Positions 20,891 through 32,569 of a DNA stretch of 64,000 nucleotides are shown piece after piece. The stretch is from Lepidodermella squamata (Eukaryota; Gastrotricha). Below the pieces are notes generated by a model, which worked only from the letters and a program-made list of their open reading frames with translations, was not told where the DNA came from and searched no databases. Position 1 is the first letter of the stretch; each line of letters begins with the position of its first letter. Location: assembly GCA_047495785.1 (NCBI GenBank), contig JBLDXI010000026.1:1116001-1180000 (forward strand), read 5' to 3'. Made by a program: the position numbers and the translations under genes.

Positions 20891-21701
20891 AAAAATGCGC
20901 AGTATTTTCGGGTGCGAGTCATGCATAAAAATATTATGTGCCATTTTGCACTGTTTATGGCACATTTAGCATTTAGCCGCTAACGATAAAAGCGAGCGTC
21001 CAGGTGGTAAATGGCACGTCATGTTCCCGGTTGATTTTTGACAGACAGGTTTCACCGGGAGAACCGCCGTGAAAAATTAAGAACGTTTTGAAAAAACATC
21101 TATAAATGCCTTCAATTATTTATTGAACGCGTTTTTTAAGCTGGATGTTTTAATCTTTATAACTAACGCGCCCTACAAACTGCCGTCAATTTCAGCCGCG
21201 AAAGGGTTAGCTCAAATAATTTTCAGCGATCGCGTGAGAGGTGAAAAAGCAGACAAATACGCCGTTGCCCTAGATTTTGCAAAAAAGCAGAAAATATCTA
21301 CAAATGCGTTTCAAAATTTTCCTCCACAATAAGCAGAACGTCAAAACTTGGAAGATTTTCAAGTTACGAAGTTCGAAGGACAAGCCATTTCGACAATAAC
21401 AAAGCGTGCGATTTGTTTTTTTGGGAAATAGGTACAAAAAATATGTTACTGAAAATACACCAAAATAGCATGATGCCATGCGTCAGGGAATGACGAAATT
21501 AACGAGGCTGCTAATAATTTGAGGTGATTTGGCGATTTCGGCGAGGTCACTGTCTGCCTTTATTGATGCCTTCCGGTTTTATTACACCCCAAAACACGCG
21601 GCAATGAGAAGTGCCAAAAATCATGCCGCCTTTGATGATAGCTAATCATGCTGAGGGCAAGGCTGGTCAGTAAAAACATGGCGACAAAAATAACACAGAC
21701 T

Positions 21702-21812
21702 TTCTTAAAAATTGTCTGGAAGAAAGCAAATCACATCATTTTTAAGACTTTTATAGTCCGACATTACAAGCACGCGTCGCATCAGAAAAACAAGATCATG
21801 CCGGTCACAATC
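21702..21812 (+). repeat. Direct repeat, copy 2
   Basis: Partner of the repeat at 20785-20890, in the same orientation. It is probably an old duplicated or dispersed element. Confidence 0.5.
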
Positions 21813-22705
21813 GACTTCCAGTTCAACTTCCCGCCTCTGCTGCTGACGTGGCGCCGGGCTCCTGGTCAATAGGAAAAATAATAAATAAGTTTCAAGTGAC
21901 GGCGGCACGTTCAAAGAAATTACCCAATGGTGTTACGCAATTAAAAAGAAATGAGCGCGTGCGCTTTTTATGAATTCACTTTTTCAAGTTTTTCCTTCCC
22001 GGGCAACACAATTGTTTTTGTGTTGCAATATTGTGGCAGTTGACCTGAATCACCAGTTTATTTTATCAAAATTCAACACGGCGTCCAAGAAACTTAAAAG
22101 AAAACACTCAATATTAAACTATAACGATAGAGATTGAAATGAAATACAAGGAGGGTTTTTTGAATATTCCAGGAAAATTATTGGGCTTCAAAGCAGCGAC
22201 AAGACAGGTAGCGAAAATCAAACAAATTCCGATAAAATTCTGCGTGATTTTCTGTATCATATAGGACCTCTTCATATATTTAAAAATTCGCCTCGTAATT
22301 CAGACGAAATTATACACTGCGAAAAAGAAAGAAATACAATTAGAATTATGCTATGAAAGAGCTTATAGAACGAAGAACGAGGGGATTAATTTCCAAGCAA
22401 ATAATTTTATAATTTAATTTAATTAATTTTGAATATCGAAAAATACTTGTGGAGAAATTTCCATCTTCATTAGTGGCAACTGCCTTTCTAATTTTGGGCG
22501 ATTTTTTCCCCCAAATATTCCTTGTTATCTGATGATTCAAGAATACCTGACGATGATAAATCTAGCTTCAATGGTCTAACTGTCGTGACTTCAAGAATCG
22601 TTTAGCCATGTTGTCTCTAATCCGAAAGGATTAGACGAAAAGTTGTTTCTACAAAAGAATGAACGTTTTTTCCCCATTGAATCCATTTAATTTAAAACCT
22701 CCAAT

Positions 22706-24865
22706 ATGAAGCTAATACTTTCAATCCTGGCAGTGCTAATTACGATATCTAACGTACTCGGTCAAGGGAAGCAGTGTACCTCTAATGAATGGAAATGTAA
22801 TAATGGACAATGCATACTGTAATCTCGAACTGTAAAGAAATATTGGAATTAATTGAATTTTTTTGTCGAAAATTAGGAATCAGTACCGATGTGATCGGGT
22901 TCCGGTAAGAAGAATTTTGCGAATTTTTCATTCTAATCTTAATTTATCGATTTTATCAGGATGACTGCGGTAATTATTAGAGTTGCTAATTATCGCCTCT
23001 TACCGGCTTGTTTTATTCAAAGACGATGGCAGCGACGAGCTGAACTGTCCCGCTAGGACAACGACCCAGAAACCAACGACTACGACACAGGCTTCAAGAC
23101 GTGGTCAAAGCTGTTCGGCTGGAAAGTTTCAATGCGTTAGCGACGGGAAGTGCATCGAGTAAAAAAGCTTATGGAAAATCGTTTTTTTTCTAATTGAAAA
23201 CAATTCCAGCTTGAGTCAATATTGCGATGGCGAGTTCGACGTTAGTTTAGTTTTCACAGAAATATTGGCTTAATTTCTTCTTTCTCTTTTTTTCAGGACT
23301 GTGGTAATTCGAATAGCCTTTTTTAAATCTCCACGTTCGAATTTTGAACTTGAAGCGGATCGCAGTGATGAAACAAATTGCGGAACAACGACGAAATCGA
23401 CAGCAGCAGCAGCAACAACTGCAGCCAGGCAGCAGCTATCAGCAACAACTGCAGCCAGGCAGCAGCTATCAGCTGTTCAGCCGGCTTGCGGCTCTTCGGG
23501 AAGCCCACGAATTTTCGGCGGCACGGAAGCAAATCCACATCAATTTCCGTGGCTTGTTCGCTTTACTGACATCAAATTCGGGTCTAGGTCCGCTGGGTTC
23601 TGCGACGGGGCCGTTATCAGCAATCAATGGGTTTTGACTGCAGCTCATTGCGTTGTCGATAAAGACAGCGGGATGCTAGCAACCAGGTTTGAATTCTTAT
23701 ATCTATTATTCTTTCTAAGATTTTCATCCACAACACAACACAATTTTATTTATCTGGCTGGGAGAAACGTCACTAATCTTCGGAATTTTTCCAAAAGTTT
23801 GAATAGGTTAGAAGTTGAGTTAATCTAATTTGGCTCGATTCTCAGTGCCAACTTAAACCCACAGCTCATTGAAATATTCGGGATACGAGAACAAACTCTT
23901 TTCTCCTCCAAGATTCGGACCTTGATGGTTTTCAGTTTTAGGTCATAGGCCATTGAGGGATATTGAACTATATAGAAATTGACGATTCTCCGTATGGGAT
24001 TATACCTTAATTTCCCGATGGATGCCACTCCTCAGACACTCCTTTTCAATTCTCGAACCCTTTTAAGAATTCAGAGCTTTGAACACGTTTTAGGGTTGAG
24101 TTAAGCTTCAAGCGCCACAATTTGACGAAAAGTTTCAAGGAAGAAGGTGGCGTTCTGCGGAATTCTGCTGTGATCATCAAGCATGAAGAATACTTTGGCA
24201 GAGGCCCATCCGAGGAGGGCTACTACTTCGACAACGACATAGCCTTAATCAAGATGGATGCTCCTGTTCAATACGAAGCTTGGCTCAGGCCGATTTGCCT
24301 ACCAAATGAGAGCATTTGCAACGCGGCGAATCCTGATAACGTCACTGCGATAGAGCAATGCAGTGATGTAATTGCGGCTGGCTGGGGAGGCTTTTTACTC
24401 AATCGTAAGTCGAATCCACTTAAGTCTCAGCTTATGCTTCTACTCTTCTTCTCAGGGGTTGTCCAGAGTCCTGTCCTAAAGTTTGCTGAGATGAAGGCGC
24501 GATCTCGACAGGATTGTTCAAGACACTGGAAACCTTCGAAGAATCAAGTTTGCGCGGGCAATGGAATGCCCTCAACCTGCGGCGCAAGTTTATCTGTCTG
24601 GCCATTTTTGCATTTAAATTAGTTTTTTGTCGATTTCAGGGTGATTCCGGGGGTCCTATTATGTGCGTGGTTAACAAAGTCTACTATGCTGTAGGAGTGG
24701 TTTCTTTCGGACACGATAATTGCGGGCAACCTGAATTTCCATCAGTCAGTTTACTTCTTATTTGAATAGTCATCTATTTCTACTAATCTCGTTCCATTTC
24801 AGTACTTCACGAGGGTCTGCTCATACCTAACTTGGATTAGGGAAGCCATGGCTCGATACCCATGA
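22706..24865 (+). CDS. Secreted modular serine protease 1: two LDLa + S1 domain
   Basis: Signal peptide [19 protein letters not shown], then two LDLa domains ([13 protein letters not shown]...DDGSDELNC and [14 protein letters not shown]...ADRSDETNC). A Thr/Ala/Gln linker includes a perfect 2 x 30-nt repeat at 23411-23470. The S1 protease domain has an activation site SPR|IFGG, His in LTAAHC, Asp in DNDIALIK and Ser in GDSGGP, so all three catalytic residues are present. The residue at the trypsin position 189 is Ser (PSTCGGDS), which argues for chymotrypsin- or elastase-like cleavage. LDLa cores are split onto a 10-nt (22960-22969) and a 7-nt (23297-23303) micro-exon. One intron is 407 bp (23687-24093). 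The intron just before the active-site Ser is GC-AG (24584-24639). First member of the array. Confidence 0.9.
23411..23470 (+). repeat. Perfect tandem duplication, 2 x 30 nt, coding
   Basis: The unit begins agcaacaactgcagcc. It encodes repeated [10 protein letters not shown] in the linker between LDLa2 and the protease domain of protease 1. Confidence 0.9.
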
Positions 24866-25273
24866 TGTTAATGAAAAATATACTCGAAACAGCGGTACAG
24901 CCGATTTAGACTTTTCTATTTTGATCACTCATAATAAAATTGATGCCAATGATTGTTATGGAAATCATACTCTGTCATGTCATGCCAGTAACATTTAACC
25001 GTAAACAATAAAATCGTGGGAGTAAGACGAGCATCTCGAAATGGAGGAATCTCAGATGGCTGGCAACCTCCGGCCTTTTCAGCCTTTCCAACAGATTAAG
25101 AAGATAAGTCTTTAGGCATTAATAAAATGCTTTCATGAAATCTGATAAAATGGCTGAACACGCTTCTTGGCTAAATCTGCCGTTGTAAGTCACTAGGACG
25201 AAAGCATTTTTTGCTTTCAGTGTGTGGAGTAGTAGTTGCGTTTATTTGCAGTTGAAGCTGACTTATTGATAGG
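24866..25273. other. Intergenic, 3' UTR and promoter only
   Basis: AATAAA signals lie in the 24930-25010 stretch. No gene is seen. Confidence 0.5.
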
Positions 25274-27266
25274 ATGAGACTGTTGGCTCTACTTTTGGTG
25301 ACACTTGTTGTCACCTCTTCGGTTTCCTGTCAGGAACCAGACTCTCAAGCTGGTAACGAGCCAGGTGCACAGGCTGGGAATGAACCAGGAGCTCAAGCTG
25401 GGAATGAACCAGGAGCTCAAGGCTCAAGAGTGAGTTGATTTAACTCCCTCGATCCTCCCTCTAATTCATTGCTTCAAAGCGTGCCGGTTGTGGCCCAGGA
25501 AAATTCCAGTGCGACAATTTGGAATGCATCGAGTGAGAACAAGTTTTAAACGAGCTCATCTGTTTCCCATCGTTTTGTCGATCTTTAGGAGTAGCTTCAC
25601 CTGCGATGGAATAAATAACGTAAAAAGCCAAAATTTTGTCTAATTTTTCTCAATTTATGTAAAATACAGGATTGCCGTAAGATGAATGCGATCTAAAATA
25701 CTTGGCATTACCTATACATCCACCTTAAGGGGATAACAGCGACGAGCGATATTGCAACTCTGGAACAACGACTCGGGCAACTAGCACCACTACTAGGAGA
25801 ACTTCCACAAGATGCAACTCTAACCAATTTCAATGTACCAACGGATGGCAATGCATCCCGTAAGATCAAAGAAAATCGATTCAAAGTAATTCAAAATTAT
25901 ATCTATAGGCTCTCGCAAACTTGCGACGACTACGACGTAAGTTTTATAGTAGCAACAACTCGATATAAGATTCTAATCTATGGTAATTTCAGGATTGCGG
26001 TAAGGTATCACGACCGAAAATCAGAGATTAACTGAAGGAATTTGAATTAAGATGACCTCAGTGACGAGAAATTCTGTGTTACAACGACGAAATCGACTAC
26101 AACCACATCAAGAAGACCTGTTACAACTACAACAACGCGGAGGCCAGTGGCGGTAGGAGCAGCTGCGCCTTCTGGAAACGCATCTCCGATTGGACGATCA
26201 TCGAATCCGTCATCGAGCCCGGCGCAATCTTCTTCATCTGTTGGATGTGGCACCTTAGGCAGCCCAAGAATTTTCGGTGGTACGGAAGCTGAACCGCATC
26301 AGTTCCCATGGATTGTTCGTTTCAAATTTTGGTTCGGCACCAAGTTTGGAGGAAATTGCGATGGTTCGGTTATTAACAATCAATGGGTGCTCACAGCAGG
26401 TCATTGTATTTACGACGATGAGAAAACTCAAACAGTCGCAACAAAGTAAGACTAGGTTTTATTCACAATCATGTAACATTTTCCTCAACTAGTCTCGAGC
26501 TTCAATTCAAGCGCCACAATTTGACAAAAAGTCCCGAGGAAGAAGGCGGAATAATTAGAAGGAATGCCATGATAATCAAGCATGAAGATTACATCGGGAG
26601 GGGGCCTAATGCTGATGGCGTTTACTACGACAACGATATTGCCCTAATCAAGTTGGATGCTCCCGTTCAGTACGAGGCATGGTTGAGGCCAATATGTTTG
26701 CCCGATGATATTTGCAACACAGCGAACCCCGACGATGTTGCTAGGATAGAACAGTGTAATACTGTCACGGCGGCTGGCTGGGGTGGCTTTATTTACGGGC
26801 GTGAGTTTTTGGTCTTTCTGAGGTCTGAAGAATTAGAATAACTTTGCCTTTCAGAGGCAAGCAGGACTGCCAAACAAAGTCCCGTGCTTAAGGTTGCAGA
26901 CCTTCAAGCTCGGGCGAGAGATGATTGCTCCAAAAAGTACCTTTCATCAAAAAATCAGATTTGCGCTGGGAACGGCAATCCGGCAACCTGCGGTGTAAGT
27001 AGAGAAATAAACTTAACTCATATTACAAACAATTTCTTGATATTCAATTCTGCAGGGTGACTCTGGAGGTCCGATCATGTGCATGGTGAACAAGATCCAG
27101 TACCTCGTCGGCGCTGTGTCTTACGGTCCGTCGCAATGTGGATATCCCGAATACCCATCGGTAAGATTTATTCCTAAGATCCCTTGATATTCATGTGATT
27201 TTTTAGTTTTTCACGAGAATCTGTTCATACTTGCCATGGATCAGGAAGACCATTGCTAGCAACTAA
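25274..27266 (+). CDS. Secreted modular serine protease 2: two LDLa + S1 domain
   Basis: Signal peptide MRLLALLLVTLVVTSSVSC, then three AGNEPGAQ repeats (24-nt units, 25346-25417). LDLa1 (CGPGKFQCDNLEC...RDNSDERYC) and LDLa2 (CNSNQFQCTNGWQC...DDLSDEKFC) are followed by a Thr/Arg/Ser-rich linker. The S1 domain has SPR|IFGG, LTAGHC (Ala to Gly before the catalytic His), DNDIALIK and GDSGGP, so it should be active. The position-189 residue is Ala (PATCGGDS). Both LDLa cores use 7-nt micro-exons (25671-25677 and 25993-25999). It is closest to protease 1 (shared [20 protein letters not shown]). The LTR element lies just downstream. Confidence 0.9.
25346..25417 (+). repeat. Three 24-nt tandem coding repeats (AGNEPGAQ)
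   Basis: Three units of tggXaaYgaRccaggWgcWcaRgc type follow the signal peptide of protease 2. Units 2 and 3 are almost identical. Confidence 0.85.
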
Positions 27267-27556
27267 AGAGCTTTATAAAGCGGCAACTAGTAGAAAAAAT
27301 GACTAACTAATGTTTGTTTTAAAGATAATTGGAATTCGAATTGTATCTTATTCTTGACGTTTCAACGTTGAATTACTCAGCGTTTTCAATAAAAACTGTC
27401 GTATATTATTTTATGACCGCTCTAACACCGGAATCGAGTTCGTGGCAGATTCGATGCTATTTTCCATCACTTCAAACTGCAGGTCGTACTGAAAAAGCCA
27501 TGACTCCGCGAAAAAGCGCTGATTTTTTTCTGTTCAAGCATCAAAATATAAGAGAT
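27267..27556. other. 3' UTR/intergenic stretch before the LTR element
   Basis: I see no gene. The frame at 27329-27598 runs into the LTR and is not supported. Confidence 0.5.
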
Positions 27557-27561
27557 AAGAG

Positions 27562-27798
27562 TGTGGCGAAGCCACCTGTTGATGAAATGGTTATTTGAAA
27601 TTGGCGGTCGACCTTGACCGAAATACTTGGAAGTTTATTGTACCGCCAAATGGCGAATGATGATTGGTCGAATCGTTGTATTTAAACCTTCTGTAAATAT
27701 TATATTGATGTCGAAGATCTCGGAGAATAAACTAGAGATCGTTAATAACGTGTTTTATTGTTGCCAGTAGAACTACTAGCCTTGGTCTTCTTACCACA
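27562..27798 (+). repeat. 5' LTR
   Basis: 237 bp, TG...CA ends, with AATAAA inside (gagaataaactag). It matches 29488-29724 except for the last few bases (cttaccaca against ctcgccaca). Confidence 0.92.
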
Positions 27799-27903
27799 CT
27801 GGTGTCAGAAGTGACCGGAAGAAGAAGGTTCTGTTTCGAACTGCAGTGTGTTTAGCGCCTTGAGGGCGTTGGGGGCTCGGGTTGTACCGACGCCCGGCGT
27901 AAT

Positions 27904-28392
27904 ATGGTAACAGTTGCCTTGGTTGACATCCTGGCGCAATGGCTCGATTCAGCAGTTGAGGGTTTTGGCCAATGGAATCTGTGCGGAAGGCAAGCGATCG
28001 AAGACAACGAAATCGGCGAAATGGCTGCAACGACAGCGACAGTATGCTGTGAGCCGCGGCCTGGCATGGCGATGGTACGAACGCAACTGGGTGAGAAGAA
28101 TGTTCCGATGTTTCCGGTGAAGCTACGGCGAATGAGGAAGGTGAGGCTATCAGCTGTTCGCAAGATTGACTGGCCTGCTGAACCGATCAGACCGAAGGCG
28201 CGACGGATGGCAATGAAGCCGAGCCAAGTGAAGAACCCGCCAGCAAGGAAGCCGTTGCTATTTTTCGTCGTCAGTCGACCTCGTCGGAAAAAGAAACGCC
28301 GTAATGGTTCGTCGTGTGTCAAGTGCGGGAGCAGTATGGTATCGAAACGGTTCGAAACGATCGCAAGGTTCACGACTGTGTCTAGCGGCTGA
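27904..28392 (+). pseudogene. Possible gag remnant inside the LTR element
   Basis: A frame of about 160 codons, Arg/Lys-rich towards the end (SRPRRKKKRRNGSSCVKCG), lies after the primer-binding site. There is no recognisable capsid domain. Its position and basic, Cys-containing C-terminal part suggest a decayed gag. It may equally be noncoding. Confidence 0.3.
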
Positions 28393-29487
28393 TTGGGCCG
28401 ATCAACCCGTTGAAGTCAAGCGGCAACGTCCTATGTCAGGTAATACATAAAGACTTGCTCTCTGTCCGAATGTGTGCCACCGGCCAAGTGTGATTGAGTA
28501 AATTGTTAAGCTTGAAACGTTCATTGAAGATTTTCTAACAAGGGAAGGTTTTTTTTTTCGATGAATGGCTGAGAAATTGATTGGCGTAAAAAAAAAAAAT
28601 ACGCACCATGATTTTTTATAGACTGGGACGCGTGTGTGAGCGTCGATATTTGTAATGGATGAATGAATGGATAGATCGTCACATCAAGTGAAGTGTTGGT
28701 TCTTGAATTATAAATTGTAATTGTTTATTTCGTTCTGCAAATGTTCTTCAAAATGGCTGTGACCTTGATTGTATCAATATGATGTGTAATTAGCAAATAG
28801 CTCTCATTACCATTGTAAATAGTCGAGCGAATCGTTCTTTCTCTTGTATACCTATTGTTGCTAAATGAATGAAACAACTCTGCTCTGCTCTATCCCTTTT
28901 CCTTGCGAGATTGTAATAAATGATATAACACTGATCTACCTTATCTATTTTCTCTCTCCAACCCTCTACCTTGCCCTTTGCAAAGTGACGTCTTGGCTCT
29001 CTCTAGTCTGTTATTCTTGCCTCGATATAATATTTTCCTTTGTGAGATAATGTACCTACGAAAGTAATATTCTCAAATCGATGGTCTAGTAATCGTTGGA
29101 AGTCATACGAAGTAGCGTTAACATTACGTTAAACAATTTTTTTTATTTTTATTTTGCCCGCTCGTTGATATTTACGATTCAGAATGTCGGTTGGGCGATG
29201 AGCCAGGCGGCCCGGTCCGGCTTCGATGGATGTCGCCGAGCCGAGGAAGCTTGGGGGTCGTCTCTTCTCGACCAGCGGGAACACGAGAAGTTTTTGAAGC
29301 CCTAGTGGCGATTATTACCAATGAATAAACGTTTGCCTTTCAGATCATCGAGATCGCTGTTCTGAGTTGTAGATAATCTTATCCTAATCTTGTCTTGAAC
29401 TTCTGTCTTGGTCTTGTCTCCTTCTCTCGCTGGTACCTTATACCTTATACCTTTTATCTGTTTCGTGAAACCGAAAGGTGGGAGGAG

Positions 29488-29724
29488 TGTGGCGAAGCCA
29501 CCTGTTGATGAAATGGTTATTTGAAATTGGCGGTCGACCTTGACCGAAATACTTGGAAGTTTATTGTACCGCCAAATGGCGAATGATGATTGGTCGAATC
29601 GTTGTATTTAAACCTTCTGTAAATATTATATTGATGTCGAAGATCTCGGAGAATAAACTAGAGATCGTTAATAACGTGTTTTATTGTTGCCAGTAGAACT
29701 ACTAGCCTTGGTCTTCTCGCCACA
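29488..29724 (+). repeat. 3' LTR
   Basis: Near-identical partner of 27562-27798, preceded by a polypurine tract at about 29475-29487. Confidence 0.92.
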
Positions 29725-30024
29725 AAGAGACTTAGCGAATTAACGGGCGTTGGTTGATAAGGCGAACGCGATAGAAATAGGCGCAGGGGTACCACAGATT
29801 TCACGAGGGTTGAGCTTATCCAACATTATTCAGTGAATACAGAGGGCTCCTGGAGCAGAGGATTTAAATTAACGTCACGGTTTTATCTTAAATCTGCCTA
29901 CCTAATACCCCGCTATTCTCAATGCGCCATTGCCTGACCTTGGGCCAATGTGTAAAAATATGATGAAATGATGTAAACGTGTCGCTGCTTGGGTTACTTA
30001 TGCATCAACCCAAGCATTAGAAAG

Positions 30025-32211
30025 ATGGGATTATCATCGAATCTGAGTTTCCTGTATTTTTCATATATCTTCATCCTTGCTATTGATCCAACAAATGAAC
30101 AAGCTGATGGAGTAAGCAATCTTCCTCATCCAAAATCAAAGTTATAGAATATTGCCCGATAAGCAGGCTGGAGAATATTGTCTTCATCAGTTCAAATGCA
30201 GCGACATGACATGTATTCCGTATGAATGATGACTATAATTGTGATTGAAAGGTGACTTCTTTTCTCCTTTCCCACCAGGCTAGACCTTAAATGCGATGGC
30301 ATACATGTAAATTGAATCATATAAATTACCTGTAAACTAACCAAGCTTTCCCTATAGGATTGCAGTAAGAATTGATGCCATAAACCTGTTCACGTATAAC
30401 CCTAAGTTTATCCGAGGAAGAAGATGAGAGTGATGAATGGAACTGCGATGAAACGACCCCGCAGGCAGCAGCCAGAAGACAATGTCAGTCGAATGAATTT
30501 GCATGCAACAATGGAGAGTGTATCAAGTATAAGTTCACAAATCTTGCAACCGGCCTTGAATAACCTAAAATGGCTTTCTTCAACAGCAAGTTTTTCAAAT
30601 GCGATGGCTTAGAAGTAATAAAACTATTTTACCAGTAAATTCAGTCTAGATAATTTGTTAACTTTACAGGACTGCAGTAAGTGGTAACCCTAATAATCGA
30701 ATAATCGTCGAACCATACTATCGCAGTCGATCGAAGCGATGAGCTTAACTGCCCATCCACCTCAACAACTAGAAAGCCCACGCAAGCGACGCGGAGGCCG
30801 ACTACGACAAAATGCCCCATCAACATGTTCCAATGTATTAGCGATGGAGTTTGCATCGAGTAAGTCTTTGCAATCAACAGTATATGGGAGGTCTTAATAA
30901 TTTGCATATTAAAGTCGTAGCCAGTATTGCGACGGATACTTCGACGTAAGCTCAAAAAGATACCTACCATCATGTGCGCGATTACTTATTTTCAAATGAA
31001 CAGGACTGTGGTAAGACCTACTATTGATAGCTCTCGATTTTTGAACATTCCTGAGTCGAAAAGCGGACGCTAGCGACGAAAGAAACTGCACATCCACTAC
31101 GACGCCTAAATCAGTAGCCACACAAAGAAGGCAATTATCTCTCACCGCTCTCGCCGGGACATGTGGAACGATTGCCTCTTCGCGCATTTTCGGCGGAACA
31201 GAGGCCGAACCACATCAATTTCCGTGGATGGTTCGATTTTGGGTGAAATTTGGGGCAAAACCAAGTCGCGGCGTTTGTGATGGAGCTCTCATCAACAGTC
31301 AGTGGGTTTTGACGGCAGCGCATTGCGTCTACGAGGAGAAGCTGCAAATCGTCGCTTCTGAGTATACCTCAAACCTAACAGCCACGACTTTTTAAGCAAT
31401 TTTTGTATGTAGCGTCGAACTCCATTTCAAGCGGCACAACATTACTAAAACCCTCCAAGATGAACGGGGATTGAGTAGAGCAGCTCAGGTGGTCGTCAAG
31501 CATGAAAACTACACAGGCCAAACACCTGATCTGAATGACGACTCTGGCATATATTACGCAAATGACATCGCATTAATCAAGCTCAGCGAGCCCGTGCAAT
31601 TCGAGCCTTGGCTGAAGCCGATCTGTTTGCCAGACGAAAACATCTGCGACTCGGAAAATGCAGATGACGTCGCAACGGTAGAGCGTTGTAGCACAGTAAC
31701 TGTAGCCGGCTGGGGTGGATTTGCGTATGGCCGTGAGTTAGCGAGTTTTAAAATCAAGAAGTGTTTGCCAATAACAAAATTTCCCAGAGAAAAATCAAAG
31801 TCAGGTTTTGAGAATAGCTGAAATGAAGGTTCGATCCAGAGTCGATTGTGAGAATCACTGGGGCATTTCGCAAAATCAAGTTTGTGCAGGCTATGGAAAC
31901 CCATCGACCTGTAGCGTGAGCAACTTGAGCAAATTCGCGCTATTATTTTTTGCATTCTCCCTAATTAATCCTAAAGATATTCTTTGTTTAGGGAGATTCA
32001 GGCGGTCCAATGATGTGCGCTGTGGACAAGATATACTACGCAGTTGGTGCCATCTCTTTCGGGGCACCTAACTGCGGCGAATATGGATTTCCCACGGTAC
32101 TCATATTTGTGATTATTCGATTACTCTAAAATTTTCCATTGCTACCAGTACTTCACCCGGATTTGTTCTTATCTTCCTTGGATTCGACTAACAATGGATC
32201 GCAATTCGTGA
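30025..32211 (+). CDS. Secreted modular serine protease 3: three LDLa + S1 domain
   Basis: N-terminal signal sequence MGLSSNLSFLYFSYIFILA. Three LDLa domains follow (CLHQFKCSDMTC...EDESDEWNC; CQSNEFACNNGEC...DRSDELNC; CPINMFQCISDGVC...ADASDERNC), then a Thr/Arg linker. The S1 domain has activation site SSR|IFGG, His in LTAAHC, Asp in ANDIALIK and Ser in CSGDSGGP, so it is catalytically complete. Position 189 is Ser. Three 7-nt micro-exons carry the LDLa Asp-Cys cores (30359-30365, 30670-30676, 31004-31010). The insertion GQTPDLNDDSGIYY before the catalytic Asp is longer than in the neighbours. It ends ...IRLTMDRNS. Confidence 0.9.
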
Positions 32212-32569
32212 GGCTGGAACCCGTTGAAAAACTTCCCCCTATAAACTACTATCTAACGATGATATAAGACGTTATCTTGCAGAATTTGGCAAAATAAATA
32301 GATTGTTTAGTAACTGTCCTTCGAGTATGGCGACTTGTTTCTAGTGTTTTCTTTTTGCCCTTTGGAGCTTCAGTATGTAGATTCCTATCTAGTACGTAGA
32401 ACGAACCCTCGTGTGCACGAATTGCTTGATGACGTGAGTTTATGCCCATTCATAAAATGGTGATACTTAGCTTCAACACACGACTCTGGCACGCTGCTAA
32501 GTTAACAATATAAAATAGACTGAAATTTTACTTCTTCCTATTACACAGTCTTTTGAAAACTTAGCGACG
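32212..32569. other. Intergenic; TATAAAA box of protease 4 at 32509-32515
   Basis: I see only 3' UTR and promoter sequence. The TATAAAA is 55 bp upstream of the next ATG. Confidence 0.45.

Larger units (their letters stand above)
20382..22705. other. Intergenic region with a diverged direct repeat
   Basis: There is no gene I can support. About 105 bp near 20785-20890 is repeated, diverged, near 21702-21812. The open frames at 20735, 21123, 21270 and 21648 look like chance. Confidence 0.5.
27562..29724 (+). mobile_element. Non-autonomous LTR retrotransposon, recent insertion
   Basis: Two 237-bp LTRs (27562-27798 and 29488-29724) begin TGTGGCG and end CCACA. By eye they differ at only two bases near the 3' end. 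A perfect 5-bp target-site duplication AAGAG flanks the element (27557-27561 and 29725-29729). The primer-binding site TGGTGTCAGAAG (27800-27811) directly follows the left LTR and fits a tRNA-Leu 3' end. A purine tract ggtgggaggag precedes the right LTR. The internal 1.7 kb has no frame with RT, integrase or protease motifs. It has only short, basic, possibly gag-derived frames (27904-28392, with a CVKCG motif). It must be mobilised by a partner elsewhere. Confidence 0.92.

Noticed and set aside
23301-23828. Continuous ORF that seems to start inside protease 1
   Set aside because: It reads through the 52-bp intron after the 7-nt micro-exon. The spliced form gives a proper LDLa (ADRSDETNC).
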